A DNA stretch of 5,741 bases from contig JAGRLQ010000106.1 in NCBI GenBank assembly GCA_020441735.1, positions 1 through 5,741 on the forward strand. Reading direction: 5' to 3'. Below are positions 1-3,640 of the stretch, in pieces. The first letter of the stretch is position 1, and each line of letters begins with the position of its first letter. This stretch comes from Nitratireductor sp. GTDB taxonomy: Bacteria; Pseudomonadota; Alphaproteobacteria; Rhizobiales; Rhizobiaceae. Below the pieces are notes generated by a model, which had not been told where the DNA came from, did no database searches, and saw nothing but the letters and a program-made list of their open reading frames with translations. The position numbers were made by a program, and so were the translations under genes.

Positions 1-4
1 CAGT

Positions 5-38
5 GGGTCAAGGATAGGGGGAGGATTTGGGGACGGGG
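5..38 (+). other. G-rich stretch, possible G-quadruplex
   Basis: The plus strand carries four runs of three or more G (5-7, 17-21, 29-32, 35-38) separated by 9, 7 and 2 bases. The first loop exceeds the usual limit of 7, so this only meets a relaxed G-quadruplex pattern. No gene is visible between 1 and 197. The G-run and the palindromic repeat to its right are all that I see in this stretch. Confidence 0.25.
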
Positions 39-53
39 ATAACTTTTTAATGC

Positions 54-166
54 GTCATCCTCGGACAAGCGGCGCAGCCGCGGTGATCCGAGGACCCATT
101 CCGTGATTTATCCGATGTCAATGAGCCAACAACGGCAGTTATCCTCGGGACAAGCCCGAGGATGAC
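54..166. repeat. Palindromic intergenic mosaic repeat (RIME-like)
   Basis: The unit is bounded by a perfect 11-bp inverted repeat, GTCATCCTCGG at 54-64 and CCGAGGATGAC at 156-166. Each end is also one arm of its own hairpin. The left hairpin spans 58-94: 8-bp arms TCCTCGGA/TCCGAGGA enclose an inner GCGGC-GCA-GCCGC stem at 69-81. The right hairpin spans 141-163: 9-bp arms ATCCTCGGG/CCCGAGGAT flank a 5-base loop. About 45 bp of non-palindromic sequence separates them. A roughly 110-bp element with two palindromes in a non-coding gap matches the general description of Rhizobium-specific intergenic mosaic elements; membership in that named family is inferred, not checked. It lies just downstream of the transglycosylase stop, so its hairpins could protect or end that transcript, but no T-tract follows on either strand. 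Confidence 0.75.
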
Positions 167-197
167 TAAGATAGGGTAAGGCGCATTCCATCCGGCC

Positions 198-983
198 TCA
201 GATGTAGCGGCTTACCTTCTTGCAATAGCGGGCGCTGACCGGGTTCATCCGCTTGGCGCCGTGGCCGGCATTGTAACGCAGGATTGTACCGCAGGTGGAG
301 CCGCCGGCAAGCCGGTGCGCCTCACCGAGATACTTCATCCCGTAGCGGATATTGGTCTCCGGATTGTAGAGGCCCTTGGCCGAACCGCTGTAGCCCATCG
401 CCCGGGCGGTCGACAGTTTCAACTGCATCAGACCGATCTCACCGGCGCTGCCGCGGGCATTGGCGCGATAGGCGCTCTCGACCCGAACGACGGCATGGGC
501 AAGCTTGATGGGAATGCCGTTGGCACCGGCATATTTTGCGATCAGTGCATGATAGCGGGCCGAGCCTGCTCCGGTTGATCCCCTCGGCGCAAGAGAGGCT
601 TGCAGCTTGCCGATTTCAGTCTCCGCGCTCTCAACCTTCTTCGCCAGATAGTCGCGCTGGCTTTTCATCAGGGTTTTCTGCATCTCGCTGAAGTTCTTCG
701 TCATGGCGTCGAAGGAAGCCAATTGTTTCTGCGCGGATTGAAGCTTGCGCTTGGCATCTGCCAACTGCCGCTTCACCTGCTCTGCTTTCTTGGAAGTGTT
801 CTGTTTGACAACAGGCTTCTGTGGCGCCTGTGCCTGCATCGCGCGCAGCGCTGGCGCGGTGAATGCATATGTTTCCTTGTGACTGGAAGTCGCCGTTTGC
901 GTCGACGTGCATGCCGACAGGAGGATCACGCCGGCGACAGCGGCAGCAACACGCACTGCGCTTGGCATTACAGAAGTAATCAT
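198..983 (-). CDS. Lipoprotein lytic transglycosylase (SLT family 1)
   Basis: This 261-residue protein is predicted to cleave the MurNAc-GlcNAc bond of peptidoglycan with formation of 1,6-anhydroMurNAc, acting from a membrane anchor in the periplasm. The N-terminus is a lipoprotein signal with lipobox LSAC, lipidated Cys at residue 25. Residues about 62-130 are rich in K, E, Q and A in a heptad-like pattern and probably form a coiled coil. The SLT domain fills about 143-261. The catalytic Glu is E169 in the ES motif (VVRVESAYR), followed by GLMQ at 184-187, NPETNI at 207-212 and RYNAG at 236-240 (the usual AYNAG). Cys231 and Cys254 could form a disulfide. The 983 start is preferred because AAGGGG precedes it at 7 bases; the internal Met6 has no such site. 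It lies 148 bp downstream of the amidase gene, in the same direction. The exact subfamily is not assignable by eye. Confidence 0.9.
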   Translation of the reverse strand: MITSVMPSAVRVAAAVAGVILLSACTSTQTATSSHKETYAFTAPALRAMQAQAPQKPVVKQNTSKKAEQVKRQLADAKRKLQSAQKQLASFDAMTKNFSEMQKTLMKSQRDYLAKKVESAETEIGKLQASLAPRGSTGAGSARYHALIAKYAGANGIPIKLAHAVVRVESAYRANARGSAGEIGLMQLKLSTARAMGYSGSAKGLYNPETNIRYGMKYLGEAHRLAGGSTCGTILRYNAGHGAKRMNPVSARYCKKVSRYI

Positions 984-985
984 GA

Positions 986-1058
986 GGAGGCCCCTTTATT
1001 TCATTACGCTGGGCAGCCTCCCCCATTCCCGGACTGCCCGACCGGGCCGCCTTAGGCG
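986..1058 (-). promoter_or_regulatory. Structured 5' leader of the transglycosylase gene
   Basis: The leader contains several short inverted repeats. CGCC/GGCG with a 3-base loop lies at 1048-1058, GCCCG/CGGGC with a 2-base loop at 1036-1047, GGGCAG/CTGCCC at 1011-1016 with 1034-1039, and GGAGGC/GCCTCC at 986-991 with 1016-1021. Pairing of 1011-1016 with 1034-1039 excludes both the 1036-1047 hairpin and the 986/1016 stem because they share bases. The 986/1016 stem would enclose or occlude the Shine-Dalgarno AAGGGG (minus-strand bases 996-991) a few bases from the start codon. No T-tract follows, so attenuation by an intrinsic terminator is unlikely. Translational control is possible but is inferred from pairing alone. 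It resembles no riboswitch class I recognise. Confidence 0.3.
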
Positions 1059-1062
1059 TTTC

Positions 1063-1088
1063 AATCGTGACGAGAATGTGTCTGTTCC
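1063..1088 (-). promoter_or_regulatory. Candidate EcfG/RpoE2-type promoter for the transglycosylase
   Basis: On the minus strand GGAAC (1088-1084) is followed after 19 bases by TT (1064-1063). This fits the GGAAC-N18/19-TT pattern described for the alphaproteobacterial general stress sigma factor (RpoE2/EcfG) and would start transcription just upstream of the structured leader. The fuller -10 form CGTT is not met: CGAT lies at a 16-base spacing. A short motif like this can occur by chance, so it is only a candidate. No convincing housekeeping promoter was seen in 984-1131. Confidence 0.25.
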
Positions 1089-1131
1089 ATGAACTTCCCT
1101 TGCGGCATGAAACAGTTCGTGATCGAAACGA

Positions 1132-1884
1132 TCAGGCTTTTTCAAGCGTCTGATGCAGCCGGTAAAGCGTCTCCACCGTCGAGACATCGGCCACGCCATC
1201 GACCTTTTCAGGCCGGAAATGGCGCTGGAAGGCAGCAACCACCTGCCAGGTTTGATGGTCGAATTCGCCACTGCGGTCGATGCCGTAGCCATACAGCGAC
1301 AGCATTTCCTGCAGGGCTTCCACCGGCGGACCACCATCGCCGAGGGTGAGGAACCGCCCGCCGGCAAGCGGAGCCGGTTCGACCCAGTGACCGATGCCCG
1401 CCTTATGAAGGCGTTTCCAGGGAAACTTCTCGCCCGGATCGCGCTTGCGCCCCGGCGCAACATCGGAATGCGCCAGCACGTTGCGCGGCGCAATTTCATG
1501 ACGCGCAATGATGTCGCCGCACAATTCAATCACCGCAGCGATCTGCGCTTCGGGGAAATCGGGGTAATTGAATTCATGGCCCGGATTGACGATCTCGATG
1601 CCGATCGAACGGGAGTTCACATCCTCCCTGCCCTGCCAGCTTCCCGCACCTGCATGCCAGGCGCGCTTGTCTTCAGCCACCATTTGAACGATGCGCCCGT
1701 CTTCGTGAATGATATAATGACACGAGACTTGACTTTCGGGCACGCACAGCCATTCCTGCGCCTTTGAACCATCCTCCATCCCGGTGTAGTGCAGCAACAG
1801 GATATCGACCGGCGCACGGCGTTCGTTGAAATTGACTGCCTCCACGATATCGCACAGGCACGTGCTGTCGGCTGAAAAGCTCAA
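1132..1884 (-). CDS. N-acetylmuramoyl-L-alanine amidase, AmiD/AmpD type
   Basis: This 250-residue zinc amidase is predicted to cut the bond between MurNAc (or anhydro-MurNAc) and L-Ala of the stem peptide in peptidoglycan or its turnover fragments. The Amidase_2 domain spans about 24-160. Likely zinc ligands are H32 (LLHYTG), H139 (LAHSDVAPGRKRDPG) and D149; E97 (SIGIEIVNPG) and K147 occupy the catalytic positions known in AmiD. RAWHAG at 74-79 is another family hallmark. Residues about 176-245 form a PG_binding_1-like domain, as in AmiD and unlike the single-domain AmpD. No signal peptide is apparent, so it may act in the cytoplasm or leave by another route. The start is TTG, chosen because MSF...NFNERR is a typical N-terminus of the family and a G-rich GGGGG lies about 3 bases upstream. 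Its TTG overlaps the TGA of the co-chaperone gene, indicating translational coupling. Confidence 0.9.
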   Translation of the reverse strand: MSFSADSTCLCDIVEAVNFNERRAPVDILLLHYTGMEDGSKAQEWLCVPESQVSCHYIIHEDGRIVQMVAEDKRAWHAGAGSWQGREDVNSRSIGIEIVNPGHEFNYPDFPEAQIAAVIELCGDIIARHEIAPRNVLAHSDVAPGRKRDPGEKFPWKRLHKAGIGHWVEPAPLAGGRFLTLGDGGPPVEALQEMLSLYGYGIDRSGEFDHQTWQVVAAFQRHFRPEKVDGVADVSTVETLYRLHQTLEKA

Positions 1885-2579
1885 AGCCCCCGTTCCCTGC
1901 TCAAGTGCTGCCAGGCAAGATTGATCACCGCAAGCCGGTCGCTGGCGATCTTCAGGAATTCCTCCGGTACGCCACGCGCCAGCATCCGGTCGGGATGGTT
2001 TTCACGCACCAGCTTGCGGTAATGCGCTTTCAGCTGTTCGTCATCCCAGCTTGGATCGGCGCCCAGCACGACGTATGGATTGCCCTCCTCGGGTTCCAGA
2101 TGGCGCAGCCGCACGCCCTCGAACTCCCTTTCGCTGAGACCGAAAATTCCCGAGACGGTCTCGACGAAGGAAAGTTCGCGCTCATGGATGACGCCATCGG
2201 CCTTGGCGATGTGGAAAAGGCCGTCGAGCACATCCCGAAGGATGTCGGCCTCATCCGGGAACAGGGCCTTGACCTGGCTTGCATAGGACTCGTAGCCCGC
2301 AACGTCCTGCTTGGCCAGATTGTAGACCCGTGCCACGTGGGCAGCCTCGTCTTCTGGAACCTCGAACAGTTCCTGAAAGGCCCCGACTTCCTCCGGCGTC
2401 ACGATGCCGTCTGCCTTGGCCATTTTGGCTGACAGCGCGATGATGGCGATCGAGAAGGCGACCTGTTTGCGGGTCGCCGGATCGCCCTCGAAGACCGTGC
2501 GCACCGATTCGATCACCGCAGAAAGCGCTTGGCTTGCGGTGCTTGAGATGAATTCGCCGAGATTTGCCCAGATCGACAT
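1881..2579 (-). CDS. DjlA-like co-chaperone with TerB and J domains
   Basis: This 232-residue protein is predicted to stimulate the ATPase of a DnaK-type Hsp70. Residues about 33-155 form a TerB-like helical domain with two related acidic motifs, AKADGIVTPEE at 54-64 and AKADGVIHERE at 125-135, as in tellurite-resistance TerB and the middle of E. coli DjlA. The C-terminal J domain spans about 167-229 (NPYVVLGADPSWDDEQLKAHY onward) with the invariant HPD at 195-197. E. coli DjlA is anchored by an N-terminal membrane helix; here residues 1-30 look amphipathic with several polar residues and no clear membrane segment, so the protein may be soluble. There is no strong Shine-Dalgarno site before the ATG, and 51 bp separate it from the META gene. 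Its stop overlaps the amidase start, suggesting shared expression. The symbol djlA is often used for such proteins, but orthology is not shown here. Confidence 0.88.
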   Translation of the reverse strand: MSIWANLGEFISSTASQALSAVIESVRTVFEGDPATRKQVAFSIAIIALSAKMAKADGIVTPEEVGAFQELFEVPEDEAAHVARVYNLAKQDVAGYESYASQVKALFPDEADILRDVLDGLFHIAKADGVIHERELSFVETVSGIFGLSEREFEGVRLRHLEPEEGNPYVVLGADPSWDDEQLKAHYRKLVRENHPDRMLARGVPEEFLKIASDRLAVINLAWQHLSRERGL

Positions 2580-2630
2580 GGCAACCGTGTAAGTCAGTTT
2601 TTTCCCGGTTTAAAGGGCTGGTTGCCGGGC

Positions 2631-3023
2631 TCAGTCCCAGTCGTGCTGGACGAGTTCCAGCAGGGGAGCGCCGGCAGCATCGCTGATGGTGAGCTTCGTA
2701 CCGTTGCGCTTGAAAGCTGCCGCCTTGCCGAGCGCCTCCAGAAAGCGCTTTTCGGTCGCCATCATGTCCGGAATGCAGGCCATGCGCGTTGTCCCCAGCG
2801 GGCCGATCTTCAATGCATCGCCATCTTCTTCGTAACTGCCGAAAAACCGGTTGCAGCCCGCATCGCCCGCCACGCGTCCCTCGGCTTCAAACCGGATGAA
2901 AGGCCTGTCCGTGTCCGCCATGCCCCATTCGGAACCGGCAAGGGAAGACATGCCGGCAGCCGAGGCGGCCGTCATCAGGAATGCTGCCATGACGGGCAGA
3001 GCGAGTTTCAAAATCCGGCTCAT
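2631..3023 (-). CDS. META (HslJ-like) domain protein, secreted
   Basis: This is a 130-residue protein with a Sec signal peptide: basic MSRILK, hydrophobic core to about residue 17, and a likely cleavage near ASA-AG at 20-24. The mature part is a single META domain, the fold of E. coli HslJ. The hallmark GRVAGDAGCNRFFGSY lies at 49-64 (family pattern G-x-x-GCN-x-x-x-G) and GPLGTTRMAC at 75-83, with Cys57 and Cys83 as a possible disulfide pair. The molecular role of META domains is not settled; HslJ is heat-inducible and linked to novobiocin resistance in E. coli. The start lies 6 bp after the regulator stop. Its Shine-Dalgarno AGGA overlaps that TAG stop, so the two genes are probably one transcript and translationally coupled. 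The function is not predictable beyond a periplasmic or cell-surface location. Confidence 0.87.
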   Translation of the reverse strand: MSRILKLALPVMAAFLMTAASAAGMSSLAGSEWGMADTDRPFIRFEAEGRVAGDAGCNRFFGSYEEDGDALKIGPLGTTRMACIPDMMATEKRFLEALGKAAAFKRNGTKLTISDAAGAPLLELVQHDWD

Positions 3024-3029
3024 GATTTC

Positions 3030-3557
3030 CTACAGATTGGTGGCGCTTCGTGCTGCCTGATCGTACTGGCCAGATAGGGCGCGAAGAAGGCGGGCTGCCT
3101 TGGCCAGTTCTCCGGCATCGAACCCCATTTCCTGGACGCTTTCCACCAGCAGGCTCTCGCGAATCTGATGATAGCGTTCACAGGTTCTGGTCCCCTCTTC
3201 CGTTACCTTGGCGGTCTTTTCCTTGCCGCGCTTTCCGGTGGACAGCAGCTTCATTCCCTCCAGCTTCTTCAGCGAGTAGTTGACCAGATGGGTATCTTCC
3301 ACATTGAGCACAACACACAGGTCTGAAAGCGTCTTCTCGCGCCCCTTGTGACGCACACCGTGCAGCACCAGCACGTCAAGCGGCGTCATTCCCGAATGGC
3401 CGGACGCATTCATGCAGCGCACCATCCAGCGGTGAAAGGCATTCGTCGTCACCGTCAGCACATATTCCATTTCAGAAAGCTGCGGCAGCGCGCCGGAAGC
3501 AAGGTGCGAGGCCAGAACGACAGGGCCAACGCCCTCCTTGTCTGTGTCTTTTGTCAT
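3030..3557 (-). CDS. MarR-like winged-helix transcriptional regulator
   Basis: This 175-residue protein is predicted to bind DNA as a dimer. The winged helix-turn-helix occupies about 58-122: MTPLDVLVLHGVRH begins the first helices, the recognition helix region is VEDTHLVNYSLKKLEGMKLL at 86-105, and the basic wing is STGKRGKEKTAKVTEEG at 106-122. Helices before (26-52) and after (123-170) would form the dimer interface, as in MarR/HTH_27 proteins. A GAGGG Shine-Dalgarno sits 4 bases before the ATG at 3557. It is divergent from the oxoprolinase gene with 83 bp between start codons, and a near-perfect 20-bp palindrome lies there, so it probably represses itself and the neighbour. The ligand is unknown; 5-oxoproline or a related hydantoin-like compound is a guess from context. 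Confidence 0.85.
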   Translation of the reverse strand: MTKDTDKEGVGPVVLASHLASGALPQLSEMEYVLTVTTNAFHRWMVRCMNASGHSGMTPLDVLVLHGVRHKGREKTLSDLCVVLNVEDTHLVNYSLKKLEGMKLLSTGKRGKEKTAKVTEEGTRTCERYHQIRESLLVESVQEMGFDAGELAKAARLLRALSGQYDQAARSATNL

Positions 3558-3575
3558 GATTCCCTCTTTCTTTCG

Positions 3576-3603
3576 TTGACATTTTATCGATAAATTGTAG
3601 ATG
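3576..3603 (+). promoter_or_regulatory. Predicted promoter of the 5-oxoprolinase gene
   Basis: A perfect TTGACA -35 box lies at 3576-3581. At a 16-base spacing the hexamer TAGATG (3598-3603) is a weak -10, matching TATAAT at 3 of 6 positions. It lies 37 bp before the predicted start codon. The spacer is almost entirely the palindrome described separately, so a bound regulator would block this promoter. Confidence 0.45.
3579..3598. promoter_or_regulatory. Palindromic operator candidate in the divergent promoter region
   Basis: The core TTTATCGATAAA (3583-3594) is a perfect 12-bp palindrome. Extended outward to 20 bp, the arms match at 9 of 10 positions; only the 3582/3595 pair fails. Size and symmetry suit a MarR-type dimer. 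It overlaps the spacer and -10 of the plus-strand promoter and the -10 of the minus-strand promoter. Binding by the adjacent winged-helix regulator is inferred. Confidence 0.6.
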
Positions 3604-3610
3604 TTGGCAA
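3583..3610 (-). promoter_or_regulatory. Predicted promoter of the regulator gene
   Basis: On the minus strand TTGCCA (3610-3605) resembles a -35 box and GATAAA (3588-3583), 16 bases away, resembles a -10 (4 of 6 matches to TATAAT). The -10 forms half of the palindrome, consistent with autoregulation. It lies about 25 bp before the regulator start codon. Confidence 0.4.
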
Positions 3611-3629
3611 TCCCAAATCACTGGATAAT

Positions 3630-3633
3630 GGAG
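3630..3633 (+). promoter_or_regulatory. Ribosome binding site deciding the 5-oxoprolinase start
   Basis: GGAG at 3630-3633 is 7 bases before the ATG at 3641 but only 1 base before the in-frame ATG at 3635. The spacing decides for 3641, which gives the family-typical short N-terminus. Confidence 0.6.
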
Positions 3634-3640
3634 AATGGGC

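Noticed and set aside
1..110. Plus-strand frame open from the left edge (frame 2) to about 110
   Set aside because: It runs straight through the palindromic repeat, has no recognisable protein content, and no gene boundary signal supports it.
1120..1132. GATCG-TTT-CGATC mini-hairpin just after the amidase stop
   Set aside because: The stem is only 5 bp and is not followed by T residues on the minus strand, so it is not a credible terminator.
1153..1767. Plus-strand 204-residue open frame
   Set aside because: Fully opposite the amidase, whose zinc and catalytic residues are all intact on the other strand.
1905..2432. Plus-strand 175-residue open frame
   Set aside because: Opposite the TerB/J-domain gene, which has clear domains including HPD.
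2604..2629. Inverted repeat CCCGG/CCGGG beside a run of six T between the META and co-chaperone genes
   Set aside because: The T-run precedes the hairpin on the plus strand and reads as A on the minus strand after it, so it cannot be an intrinsic terminator for either direction; a 5-bp stem with a 16-base loop is also weak.
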